From a virus, in IMG/VR virus record IMGVR_UViG_3300015262_000006, positions 1 through 47,964 of that record: a stretch of DNA of 47,964 nucleotides, one strand, 5' to 3'. The notes under the pieces were generated by a model. That model saw only the letters and a program-made list of their open reading frames with translations. It was not told where the DNA came from and did not search any database. This document shows positions 6,590 through 13,600 of the stretch, piece after piece. The translations under genes and the position numbers were made by a program. Position 1 is the first letter of the stretch. Each line of letters opens with the position of its first letter.

Positions 6590-7035
6590 TAGTGTTCTCC
6601 GGAGAACATTTTCAGCTCAGCCTTGCGACGGCGAGTAAGACCAGCCATAACCTTTCCATCGTTCTTGTCCCAGCGAAGAAGCTGAAGCCCTGCATTCGCG
6701 TAATAGCCTTCGTTAAGCATCTTAAGCAGGGTAGAGCTTCGTAGACTGCCAAGCCCTAGGTTGTAGGCGAACGATACCAAGGCATCGAATTGGCCCTGAG
6801 TCAGTGGCACGGTTACCGCCTGCGATACGCCCAGCTCAACCTTGGCAAGCTCCTTTGCAAAGCGAGCGTCTGCCTGTCCCTTTGTCCAGACCGTGCCGGG
6901 TCCAATATCCATACCGGTCGAACCATAACCCACAGTCCATGGCTTGCCGTCTTTGCTGCCAGGATCTGGATAAGCCTTAAGTCGCAATGACTCAAAGCTA
7001 TGGATTAGGTCGATACCGGCCTGTGATGTCTTCAT
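6589..7035 (-). CDS. Endolysin, phage-type lysozyme (GH24)
   Basis: This 148-residue protein has the T4/P22-type lysozyme catalytic region: IHSFESLRLKAYPDP with Glu15 and Asp24, then TVGYGST with Thr40, giving the E-D-T triad. Also visible are FDALVSFAYNLGLG and GLTRRRKAELKMF near the end. It cleaves the glycan backbone of peptidoglycan. There is no signal peptide or SAR segment, so it needs a holin for release. The holin is encoded far away (35640-35969). GAGGTG stands about 8 bases before the ATG. The last codons contain a copy of the dispersed palindrome. Confidence 0.93.
   Translation of the reverse strand: MKTSQAGIDLIHSFESLRLKAYPDPGSKDGKPWTVGYGSTGMDIGPGTVWTKGQADARFAKELAKVELGVSQAVTVPLTQGQFDALVSFAYNLGLGSLRSSTLLKMLNEGYYANAGLQLLRWDKNDGKVMAGLTRRRKAELKMFSGEH
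6594..6607. promoter_or_regulatory. Dispersed palindromic operator, site 3 (perfect)
   Basis: The perfect palindrome GTTCTCCGGAGAAC lies within the last codons of the endolysin gene (Met-Phe-Ser-Gly-Glu-His), 5 bases from the endolysin/spanin junction. No promoter is evident beside it, so it would act, if at all, like a stoperator. Confidence 0.6.
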
Positions 7036-7078
7036 TTATGCGCACCTCAAAATATATTTCTATCTTAACAAAAATAGA

Positions 7079-7108
7079 TTGCCTTTCCTGTGCGCGGCGG
7101 AATACAAT
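7079..7108 (+). promoter_or_regulatory. Candidate promoter for plus-strand accessory operon
   Basis: TTGCCT (7079-7084) and TACAAT (7103-7108) are separated by 18 bases in the divergent region between the endolysin and the plus-strand genes. The first ATG is at 7135. Confidence 0.5.
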
Positions 7109-7134
7109 CACTCCAAGCCAACAGGAGCCACCCA

Positions 7135-7389
7135 ATGCACACAAAATCAGAAGCAACATTTGTTCGTGAAATTCACCGCGCCATTTCCTTCGCTGACGAC
7201 AAATTCCAGCGTTCACGTACCAGCGAATACAAGCACATCTTTGGCATGCTGCGTGGTGCCTTGTTGGTCGGCGGTATCAGCTACGAAATGTACTCTTCTC
7301 TGTACAGTCACGTTTGGGAGTGCAAGTTTGACTCTGACGGCGTAGATATGGAAGATCCAGAGCAGGCAGAATTTAGCATGGAGGATTGA
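7135..7389 (+). CDS. Hypothetical accessory protein (84 aa)
   Basis: The start at 7135 is supported by AGGAG about 7 bases upstream. The soluble product has a basic N-terminal half (FVREIHRAISFADDKFQRSR) and an acidic end (DMEDPEQAEFSMED). I do not recognise a family. It is first in the accessory operon after a plausible promoter. Confidence 0.65.
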   Translation: MHTKSEATFVREIHRAISFADDKFQRSRTSEYKHIFGMLRGALLVGGISYEMYSSLYSHVWECKFDSDGVDMEDPEQAEFSMED

Positions 7390-7391
7390 TG

Positions 7392-7538
7392 ATGAACAGT
7401 AATTTTATATCTTTCTGGGGCTGCCTTATTTGCTCAACTATTTGGCAAGCGAATGGCAGCTTCAAGTTTTCTATTATTTGGATTGTGATGAGTGCTATTT
7501 ACGGAATCTTCGCAGTAATCGGAGCCAAGAAAAAATGA
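7392..7538 (+). CDS. Small membrane protein (48 aa)
   Basis: This frame is preceded by GGAGG at 7380-7384, 7 bases before the ATG. It has two hydrophobic stretches (FISFWGCLICSTIW; FSIIWIVMSAIYGIFAVIG) and ends in AKKK. Its stop overlaps the next ATG (ATGA). Function unknown. A holin-like or accessory membrane role is possible. Confidence 0.6.
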   Translation: MNSNFISFWGCLICSTIWQANGSFKFSIIWIVMSAIYGIFAVIGAKKK

Positions 7539-7711
7539 ATATCCGCGCAATCACAACTGTAATTATAATCATTCTTCTCTCTGCGGGTTTCGTAGTATCT
7601 AACCGCATGAGCTATCAAGATGGGCTTGATGATCAAGCCTGGAAATGCCAGATGATCGAAGAGGGTGTCTGGCCAGATGTAGACAACTATCACGAAAGGG
7701 CTTGCAAATGA
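7535..7711 (+). CDS. Small membrane-anchored protein (58 aa)
   Basis: It starts in the ATGA overlap with the previous gene. A single hydrophobic segment (AITTVIIIILLSAGFVV) is followed by a polar region ending in HERACK with two cysteines, so it is probably membrane-anchored with the C-terminus outside. It overlaps the next tiny frame by four bases. Confidence 0.6.
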   Translation: MNIRAITTVIIIILLSAGFVVSNRMSYQDGLDDQAWKCQMIEEGVWPDVDNYHERACK

Positions 7712-7776
7712 TCCTTAAAGCGCTGGCATTTACCTTTGTGTTCGTCTGGTTGCCGCTTTCTTACTGGCTGGCATAA
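7708..7776 (+). CDS. Membrane micro-peptide (22 aa)
   Basis: A 22-residue frame starts in an ATGA overlap and encodes almost only a membrane span (LAFTFVFVWLPLSYWLA). The overlap with the preceding gene and the all-hydrophobic product are the support. It could be a lysis or membrane-stress peptide, or merely a spurious frame. Confidence 0.4.
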   Translation: MILKALAFTFVFVWLPLSYWLA

Positions 7777-7820
7777 CAACAATAACCGCCCTATCGGGCA
7801 CAGCAGATTGGAGAATGACC

Positions 7821-8174
7821 GTGAGTGAAGTCCAGCGATACAACTGTGCAACTGTGCAGGGGCTGCCATGCATGATGCCCCGCCAAAATGGAGTCTGGGT
7901 GCAATCCGTGGATTACGACGCCGCCCAATCCGAGCTGTCTGCGCTGCGGGGAGAGCTGGCGCGGAAGGATGTAGTCATCGAGGACATGGTTGAATCGAAC
8001 TGCGATATGGGCCAGTTCTTGGCAGCCGCCGAGCAGCGGAATGCAGTTATGACTGAGTTGCTGATTGCTTGCAGGCTTGAGTTCAGCACTTCTGAAGCTA
8101 ACGCATGGGAAATCGCAATGCGTGAAAAAATCGATGCCGCCCTCAAACCCACCGAATCGGGAGCAAGCGAATGA
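7821..8174 (+). CDS. Hypothetical protein with coiled-coil segment
   Basis: I chose GTG at 7821 because GGAG lies 7 bases upstream, whereas an ATG at 7815 is almost touching it. The 117-residue product has a helical middle (YDAAQSELSALRGELARKD) like the Ea22/ead accessory proteins of lambdoid phages, then LIACRLEFSTSEANAWEIAM. It overlaps the next gene by four bases. Function unknown. Confidence 0.6.
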   Translation: MSEVQRYNCATVQGLPCMMPRQNGVWVQSVDYDAAQSELSALRGELARKDVVIEDMVESNCDMGQFLAAAEQRNAVMTELLIACRLEFSTSEANAWEIAMREKIDAALKPTESGASE

Positions 8175-8578
8175 GCAGTAAAATTGAAGTCAATGTAACT
8201 GATAGTGGTGTGCAATTTGGTGGCGCTTGGTTTTCTCATGAGCGCATCACGGGGTATACCGCTGAGCAGCTGAACTCTGGTAATTGCTGCGTTACTGGCA
8301 AGCAATACATGAAATGGCTTTCTAATGCTGCCGCCCCTGTCGTCGAGCGCCAGCCGGTGTGCTCAAAGTGTAACGATACCGGTGAAGTAGATAGCGGCGG
8401 AGTACAGCCGTGGGGCGAAGGAATTAACGTAACTTGTGATTGTCAGCTATCCCCGCCCGAACTCGCCGAACTGCAAGCCCCAACGAATGGCGCGATTATC
8501 AAGGATCTGACTGAGGTCATCGCCCAGCAGGCTGCCGAAATCGAGCGGCTGAAGGGTGGGCAGGGTGAGCAGAAATGA
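8171..8578 (+). CDS. Hypothetical protein with Cys-rich (DnaJ-type) motif
   Basis: This 135-residue protein carries CSKCNDTGEV (about 64-73) followed by CDCQL (about 93), resembling one half of a DnaJ-type zinc finger. A C-terminal helix (LTEVIAQQAAEIERLKGG) could form a coiled coil. It overlaps both neighbours by four bases. No specific function can be assigned. Confidence 0.6.
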   Translation: MSSKIEVNVTDSGVQFGGAWFSHERITGYTAEQLNSGNCCVTGKQYMKWLSNAAAPVVERQPVCSKCNDTGEVDSGGVQPWGEGINVTCDCQLSPPELAELQAPTNGAIIKDLTEVIAQQAAEIERLKGGQGEQK

Positions 8579-9102
8579 TCGACAAACGGAAAGCCAAGGA
8601 GACGCCTGAGAGCAAAGCACTTGTCCTCTCGTCGCTCTCATATGAACCGATCACCGGTGAATTCCGATGGAGGACGACCAGAAAGAATGGCGCGCAGGCT
8701 GGCACTATTGCTGGCTGTCTCCATCGGTCTGGCTACATGCTCATATCGGTCGCGCGGATTAAATTCCCAAGCCACCGACTCGCATGGCTTTTCCACACGG
8801 GAGAGTGGCCGAAGGATCACATTGACCACATAAATGGGGATAAATCAGATAACCGAATTTGCAATCTGAGGGAGGCGACATCGGCTCAGAACGGATTCAA
8901 TAACCCGATGCAGCCCTATAACACTTCTGGCTACAAGGGAGTCAGTTGGTCGGCCCGCGAGAAGAAGTACCGTGCTCAAATCACCGCTTACGGGAAGCGC
9001 AACTTTCTTGGGCTTTTTGATGACCCGGCTGTTGCAGCAGAGGCTTATAAGGCTGCCGCAGCGAAACTTCACGGTGAATTTGCAAGGACTGAACCGGCAT
9101 GA
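8575..9102 (+). CDS. HNH endonuclease with AP2 DNA-binding domain
   Basis: This 175-residue protein has an N-terminal strand region (YEPITGEFRWR), the HNH motif HIDHINGDKSDNRICNLREA (about 82-101), and an AP2-type domain (SGYKGVSWSAREKKYRAQI, then LGLFDDPAVAAEAYKAAAAK). This is a typical free-standing phage homing endonuclease. ATGA overlaps with both neighbours suggest it has been domesticated into the operon rather than inserted in an intron. Confidence 0.9.
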   Translation: MIDKRKAKETPESKALVLSSLSYEPITGEFRWRTTRKNGAQAGTIAGCLHRSGYMLISVARIKFPSHRLAWLFHTGEWPKDHIDHINGDKSDNRICNLREATSAQNGFNNPMQPYNTSGYKGVSWSAREKKYRAQITAYGKRNFLGLFDDPAVAAEAYKAAAAKLHGEFARTEPA

Positions 9103-9317
9103 AAGCACCTACTGGAAAGCTCGCTTTTGCTTACCAAACAATCGCTACTCTTGAGGCTCGTATAGCAGATCTTGAAGCACGGCCGCCCGCGCCGGTAGCG
9201 GTGGCGCTGCCTGAGCGTATGGAGTATCACCGGTTCGGGCAAGTATTAACCGTGAGTAATGCGCATGTTGACGGATGGAACGCCTGCCTCGACAAGGTCA
9301 AGGAGATGAACGCTTGA
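9099..9317 (+). CDS. Small hypothetical protein with coiled coil
   Basis: The 72-residue product begins with a helix likely to coil (FAYQTIATLEARIADLEARP), followed by a proline linker and a segment with VDGWNACLDKVKEM. That C-terminal GWNACLD pattern recurs in small accessory phage proteins. Coupled by ATGA to the HNH gene. Function unknown. Confidence 0.6.
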   Translation: MKAPTGKLAFAYQTIATLEARIADLEARPPAPVAVALPERMEYHRFGQVLTVSNAHVDGWNACLDKVKEMNA

Positions 9318-9592
9318 CCGCTCTAGAGCTATACAACCAGCGAGTGCCAGTAAAGGCCATTGCTAGACAGATTGGCTACAGCGAAGGACATACCAGGCGA
9401 ATACTAAAGGCTCAGGGATACGAGCCAAACAGGATCGGCGGAACACGGATTACATATGAACAAGCATTCCAGGCGAAGGAGATGGATCTAAAAGGTTGCT
9501 CTTGGCGAGAGATAACTAATACTCTAGGACCAAGCTGGAAGGCATTAAAGAAGGCGATTGAATACTATGCAGCACAGCGCATTGACGAATAG
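9314..9592 (+). CDS. HTH protein
   Basis: I set the start at TTG (9314), which overlaps the previous stop as TTGA and has AGGAG 8 bases upstream. The product (92 aa) begins LTALELYNQRVPVKAIARQI with GYSEGHTRRILKAQGYEPNR, a good helix-turn-helix. A second similar unit (SWREITNTLGPSWKALKKAI) follows. Probably a DNA-binding regulator. Confidence 0.6.
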   Translation: MTALELYNQRVPVKAIARQIGYSEGHTRRILKAQGYEPNRIGGTRITYEQAFQAKEMDLKGCSWREITNTLGPSWKALKKAIEYYAAQRIDE

Positions 9593-9752
9593 ATATTACT
9601 TGGAAGGCAAAGTTGCCTTTCTGGAGGGTAGAAGTGACTGTCCATACCAAAACGGAGAGCGTAAGAATTTCTGGCTTGCCGGAATTGTCGAAATGCGCGA
9701 AGAACTTAGAGTTCTCAGAGAAAGTTTGCAGTTGCAAGCACGAGCTAGGTGA
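9567..9752 (+). CDS. Ribosome modulation factor-like protein
   Basis: The 61-residue product has the pattern YYLEGKVAFLEGRSDCPY then RKNFWLAGIVE. Bacterial RMF proteins share GxxAFxxGR...CPY...R..WxxGW, so this is a plausible RMF-family member. RMF dimerises ribosomes in stationary phase. A phage copy might affect translation, but similar short domains are also found in proteins of unknown role. It overlaps the next frame by 119 bases. Confidence 0.5.
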   Translation: MQHSALTNRYYLEGKVAFLEGRSDCPYQNGERKNFWLAGIVEMREELRVLRESLQLQARAR

Positions 9753-9840
9753 AACTGGCGCAATTTTTCTGAGGAGTTATGGCGTTCTGTATTGCAACGA
9801 ATGTTCTGGACTTCAACCAATCAAACATGAGATACGATAA
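9634..9840 (+). CDS. Cys-rich small protein (possible zinc binding)
   Basis: A GTG at 9634 with GGAGG 6 bases upstream opens a 68-residue frame. It contains CSCKHELGETG and YCNECSGLQPIK, two Cys pairs consistent with a zinc ribbon. Its first half overlaps the RMF-like gene in another frame, so either both are translated or the true start is later. The TAATG junction with the following gene supports the 3' end. Confidence 0.45.
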   Translation: MTVHTKTESVRISGLPELSKCAKNLEFSEKVCSCKHELGETGAIFLRSYGVLYCNECSGLQPIKHEIR

Positions 9841-10034
9841 TGAGCCAACGAATCAAACTGAAATTCTTCCCGTTTCCAGACATGGTTTCGGATCTGGTAG
9901 TTAACTTGGCCGAGGCTGGATTCAATATCGAGATGAGCCCATGCGAAGGGCAGGACTTTAGCGTAATGATTGCTGAGCGGTGTTATGAGGATGAGTTGCC
10001 GACAGTGCTGCCGAATGGGCCTACCATGCATTAA
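9840..10034 (+). CDS. Small hypothetical protein (64 aa)
   Basis: It starts in TAATG right after the previous frame and precedes a strong terminator, so it closes the operon. The sequence (KLKFFPFPDMVSDLVVNLAE, CEGQDFSVMIAERC) shows no family I recognise. It is soluble and acidic. Confidence 0.55.
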   Translation: MSQRIKLKFFPFPDMVSDLVVNLAEAGFNIEMSPCEGQDFSVMIAERCYEDELPTVLPNGPTMH

Positions 10035-10038
10035 AAAG

Positions 10039-10070
10039 AAACCCCGCCTTGTGAGCGGGGTTTTTGTTTT
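10039..10070. terminator. Strong, probably bidirectional terminator
   Basis: The stem AAACCCCGC/GCGGGGTTT is followed by T-rich DNA on the plus strand and preceded by A-rich DNA, so it can end both the plus accessory operon and the minus tail operon. Confidence 0.85.
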
Positions 10071-10073
10071 ACG

Positions 10074-10247
10074 TTACATCGACAAACTTGGAACGACTAC
10101 CCCGCTCGCATCCTTTCGACAATCACGGCACGATAGCGTCGGCAAGATTACACTTGGCACCGGCTTAGTAATCATGGTTTCGCCTCCTCCGCAGTGTTCG
10201 CACTTGATATAGGTGACACCATTCGCATCTGGCTCTTGTACTTTCAT
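10074..10247 (-). CDS. Small Cys-rich (zinc-ribbon-like) protein
   Basis: The 57-residue product has CEHCGGGE and LSCRDCRKDA, two CxxC pairs separated by about 25 residues, typical of a zinc ribbon. I chose the ATG at 10247, one base after the tailspike TAA, over an upstream in-frame TTG. It is last in the tail operon. Function unknown. Confidence 0.6.
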   Translation of the reverse strand: MKVQEPDANGVTYIKCEHCGGGETMITKPVPSVILPTLSCRDCRKDASGVVVPSLSM

Positions 10248-10248
10248 C

Positions 10249-12135
10249 TTATGCGCTCGCAAAGTTCATGGTAGGTGTTGCAGTATACGTTACAGAAAGC
10301 GCGTCACCTGGCGAAAGAATCCAAGTGCCGCCGCCTGCCGTAGATCCAAGGTTAGTCGCGCCTCGGAAGTAAGTCGAGATCGAAACAGTACCGCCAGAAA
10401 CACCAACGATTAACGCACGACCGGTATTGTTGGTGTAAACGAATGGCGAACCGGTTACAGTAATCCCACCAGATATGGACGAACCAGTGCCCCACTTTTG
10501 CGACTGGGCTTGGTAGCATGGGCCGAATCCAGAGCGTGTGCCAGCATCAGGAATAACTAGGTTGCCCGACAAGCCGCGACCGTAGGTTACACCGCCGACA
10601 AAGTTACCAGTGCCGCCACTGATCGTAATCTGATCATGCATGCCGCCAACGAGTCTATTCCCAGAACCTCCGGTAAAGAAGAACTTAACGGAGTCGACGT
10701 TGAATTCGTTAAAATTACCTGAGCATGTAATGCCCGAGATTGTATTGACTTCTTCATTCAAGCCATATGCACGGTTGCCGATAGACAGGCCTGTAAAGAT
10801 CGCGCCGGTATCAGAGCAGTATTCGTTATCACCACCAAGCCATACGTTGCCAAGAGTGCTGTCGACGTACATGCCGATTTGACAGGCAGCACCCAGCCAG
10901 TTGTAGAAGATGTTGTAGGAAGCTTGTGCAAATGCCGCGCTTTGACTAATAGTCATGCCGGACAAAGGCTTGCCGCCCAAATACCAGCCATTTACGTAAT
11001 CAGCTGGATTTTCTTTAGCGCTCTCGGTTGGTGTTGCACCAATCCAGAACTTAGACAGTACGCAGCCAAGGATAGACCATCCAGCCTGCGTTAAACCTGC
11101 GCCCCAGACTCGACCGCGAATCTCGCTCAAGTAAACGTTACGAACAAGTACGGTTGGAGCTGTGGCAGATGGTCCGTTCTCGAAAACAAAACCAGTGCCA
11201 AGACCAATGGTAAGAGCCGTTATGTTTACGCCAAAAGTTGCCCCAGCATCCAAGATCATTGCAGATCCGGTGCCAGTGCCGCGAATTTTTACCTTGCCAC
11301 GGTTAAGGATAACCGCGCCTTGGATACCCCAGTTAGGCGCAACACTGCACTCGTAAGTGCCTGCATTCAGCCAAATAGTAGGCAGTTTTCGGAAAGCAGC
11401 CAGTTCTGCACGCAAGAATGTTTCGATTGCTGCGAAGGCTGTAGCGTTGTCAAATCCAGCAACTGGACGAGCGCCAAACATTCCGGCTTCTAGGTCATCG
11501 TATACGCGCAACCAACGACCGGTAGAGACTCCGGTTGCCGCTACAATGGTTAAATCGTTGGCGGTTGAAGTGCTGGTGGAACTCCAGATGAAAGGACCAT
11601 TACCGCCGTCATACGCTGGGTCGACACGCTCCATGTAAACCATGTCGTAGTTATAACGACCGGTGATGGTCTTTAACTCAGCCAGGGTATTGATATGGCG
11701 CATTGTGCGACCAACCAAGGCCGCGCCATTTGAAAGGCTTACTGCGTCTGCCAATGCCGTGCGTAGCGCCGCGTCACCTACAGAAACAAACTTAGGCTGA
11801 TCGATTGTCCAGTTATTGACCGTGGTATATGGAAGAGTAAGCGATGGACCTGGGCGCCAGTATTCACCACCTTTAGACATTACCTGATTTGTACGGGTGA
11901 ATGTCAATTCACCTGCTGCATCATAATCGCCAATGAACTCGTAACCTAATGCAAGGAGCGCATCGCTTGAGTCTTTTTCAAGGCCAGACCAAGTCTTTCT
12001 TGCATTGCCGAATCGATCAACCCAAGTGGTATTGATCAGGTCATTGACGGCATCATCAAGATTGGATGCGTTATTGAACAGTACTTTTACTTCAGTAGAT
12101 CCCAGCGGAATCCCGCTTGTGTCATAAGTATTCAT
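10249..12135 (-). CDS. Tailspike, right-handed beta-helix type
   Basis: This 628-residue protein ends the tail module. The N-terminal part (about 1-130) includes YEFIGDYDAAGELTFTRTNQ and a segment ending ...WTIDQPKFVSVGD, as in the particle-binding region of phage tailspikes. The middle (about 210-560) begins DLEAGMFGARPVAGFDNATA, like the pectate-lyase-like start found in tailspikes. It then runs in strand-turn repeats rich in G, N and V (ITISGGTGNFVGGVTYGRGL), consistent with a beta-helix. A short beta-rich C-terminal domain follows. It probably binds and may cleave surface polysaccharide. The enzyme class cannot be read from sequence. Confidence 0.8.
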   Translation of the reverse strand: MNTYDTSGIPLGSTEVKVLFNNASNLDDAVNDLINTTWVDRFGNARKTWSGLEKDSSDALLALGYEFIGDYDAAGELTFTRTNQVMSKGGEYWRPGPSLTLPYTTVNNWTIDQPKFVSVGDAALRTALADAVSLSNGAALVGRTMRHINTLAELKTITGRYNYDMVYMERVDPAYDGGNGPFIWSSTSTSTANDLTIVAATGVSTGRWLRVYDDLEAGMFGARPVAGFDNATAFAAIETFLRAELAAFRKLPTIWLNAGTYECSVAPNWGIQGAVILNRGKVKIRGTGTGSAMILDAGATFGVNITALTIGLGTGFVFENGPSATAPTVLVRNVYLSEIRGRVWGAGLTQAGWSILGCVLSKFWIGATPTESAKENPADYVNGWYLGGKPLSGMTISQSAAFAQASYNIFYNWLGAACQIGMYVDSTLGNVWLGGDNEYCSDTGAIFTGLSIGNRAYGLNEEVNTISGITCSGNFNEFNVDSVKFFFTGGSGNRLVGGMHDQITISGGTGNFVGGVTYGRGLSGNLVIPDAGTRSGFGPCYQAQSQKWGTGSSISGGITVTGSPFVYTNNTGRALIVGVSGGTVSISTYFRGATNLGSTAGGGTWILSPGDALSVTYTATPTMNFASA

Positions 12136-12143
12136 TCATAGTC

Positions 12144-13070
12144 CTACACAAGAGAGAAGACGACAGAGAAAGAAAGCAATGCGTTGTTACAGTTGAGGCA
12201 AGCAATTGTGCCGTCAGTGTTGATTATCACAGCAGGAACTGTAGCCGTAGTACTCGGAGTTGCAGTTGCATAAGCCGCAACAGGGACAACCAGAAGGCTA
12301 GGCGGACGGAATCCAGCAGGCAGTGTTGCAACAACTGTCCCGTCAGTCGCAGTTCCGTTTCGGATAGCGACTTCTAGTTGAACGTTATCGGCTACCTTTC
12401 GATATACGGCTCGGCGGCTCGTATAAACCACCCAGCTATTGTTCAGCGGGAGCGCTGTCATTGTCTGCGCCGCTAAGCCTGTGCCGCCCTGCGCGATACT
12501 CAACGGCGTAGTCAGGCCGGTTAGCGAGGTAATGTCACTGTTAGCGCCTGATTTCGCACGAGCAGCCCATGCGCCCCAGACGCTACTAAGCAGAGTCCGC
12601 TCGTAGATGAGCCCGGTAGTCGAGTCCACGAAGCGTTGAGCACAAAACGTACCGCTCTGTGGCAGTACAGACAGCCAGCCGCTGTTTGCTGTCGGACCGT
12701 TCGTGGGTGTAGTTAGGAAATATTCCTTACCAGTTGTCAGGGTGTTGATGTCAGCGCTTGTCAGTGGGACAGGTGCACCCAGTCGCGTCTGCTGCGCAGT
12801 TAGTGTTGCGTCGCCTAAGAACGCACGCGCAAGTGGCGTGAGAGTAGACAAGGCCATCGCCCCGACGCCAGTGAAATACGCCAGTTTGTCAGCGGCACCA
12901 GTGAGCCCGTTAAACGCAACAACGTTCGCGCCGAGACCGATAGCCACACGCAATTGTGCTAACGTCTGCTTGCGCGTGTCAGCCAACTGAACAACAGGAT
13001 AATAGTCTGTGTCGTTAGCAAGCTGTGCTGGCGGCAATTCCGATATCTTTTTCGGGACATCAACCATCAT
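12144..13070 (-). CDS. Tail fibre protein
   Basis: The 308-residue protein starts with KKISELPPAQLANDTDYYPV, a common particle-binding start in tail fibres. It continues with FNGLTGAADKLAYFTGVGAM and ARAFLGDATLTAQQTRLG, segments of a fibre repeat widely found in siphoviruses. The C-terminal part is beta-rich (LEVAIRNGTATDGTVVATLP). It precedes the tailspike, so the tip probably carries two receptor-binding proteins. The start is in TAATG after the previous gene, with GGAG upstream. Confidence 0.75.
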   Translation of the reverse strand: MMVDVPKKISELPPAQLANDTDYYPVVQLADTRKQTLAQLRVAIGLGANVVAFNGLTGAADKLAYFTGVGAMALSTLTPLARAFLGDATLTAQQTRLGAPVPLTSADINTLTTGKEYFLTTPTNGPTANSGWLSVLPQSGTFCAQRFVDSTTGLIYERTLLSSVWGAWAARAKSGANSDITSLTGLTTPLSIAQGGTGLAAQTMTALPLNNSWVVYTSRRAVYRKVADNVQLEVAIRNGTATDGTVVATLPAGFRPPSLLVVPVAAYATATPSTTATVPAVIINTDGTIACLNCNNALLSFSVVFSLV

Positions 13071-13600
13071 TAATTCTCCAAGGTGAGCGGGGTGCCGTTT
13101 TCAGCAAGTAATGTCATACCCGACTCAGTTAGCAGCAATGATTCAGGCTCAACCAAAGGCCACTCGCGATTCATTGCGTAATCGAATATTTCTGGATTCA
13201 AGATGAAGCTAGGCAAGATTGACCACCCATATGGAAGAATTGGTCTATCTCTCAATTCAAGTTCGGCGGTAATGCTCCATAGGTTTGGGCCTACTCTAGA
13301 GGGACCAGAATAGATATCGGTGAATCTTGATGTGTAATCCTGATATCCAAGCGGAGTTTCTAGAGGGGCTTCAAACCATTGCGAGCCATCGATTAGCTCA
13401 TCTCTCCACCAAGCCTCAAAAAGCTGGCACTCTTGGCTAGTAAACAGCCAACTGATTTGCGCCATTGTTGGAACGCTGGTGAAGTTTCTGCGCTGACGTG
13501 CTCGCCCGCTAGCGAGTTCTGATCGCTTAAGTGGGCTTACTGTTTTGTAGGTTCTTCCGTTATGAAGTCCTCTCGGCAATCCTTCTGGGTATAAGATCAT
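13070..13600 (-). CDS. Tail tip/fibre-associated protein
   Basis: This 176-residue protein follows the J-like gene with a four-base overlap. Visible are LYPEGLPRGLHNGRTYKTVS and ISWLFTSQECQLFEAWWRD, and a C-terminal segment with two related stretches (LLLTESGMTLLAENGTPLTL). I associate this arrangement with siphovirus tail tip proteins that sit between the central tip protein and the fibre. A precise role is not known to me. Confidence 0.65.
   Translation of the reverse strand: MILYPEGLPRGLHNGRTYKTVSPLKRSELASGRARQRRNFTSVPTMAQISWLFTSQECQLFEAWWRDELIDGSQWFEAPLETPLGYQDYTSRFTDIYSGPSRVGPNLWSITAELELRDRPILPYGWSILPSFILNPEIFDYAMNREWPLVEPESLLLTESGMTLLAENGTPLTLEN

Noticed and set aside
9710-9722. A possible seventh copy of the palindrome (GTTCTCAGAGAAA)
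   Set aside because: The arms match only in part and the spacing is shorter by one base. It lies within coding sequence and is not convincing.
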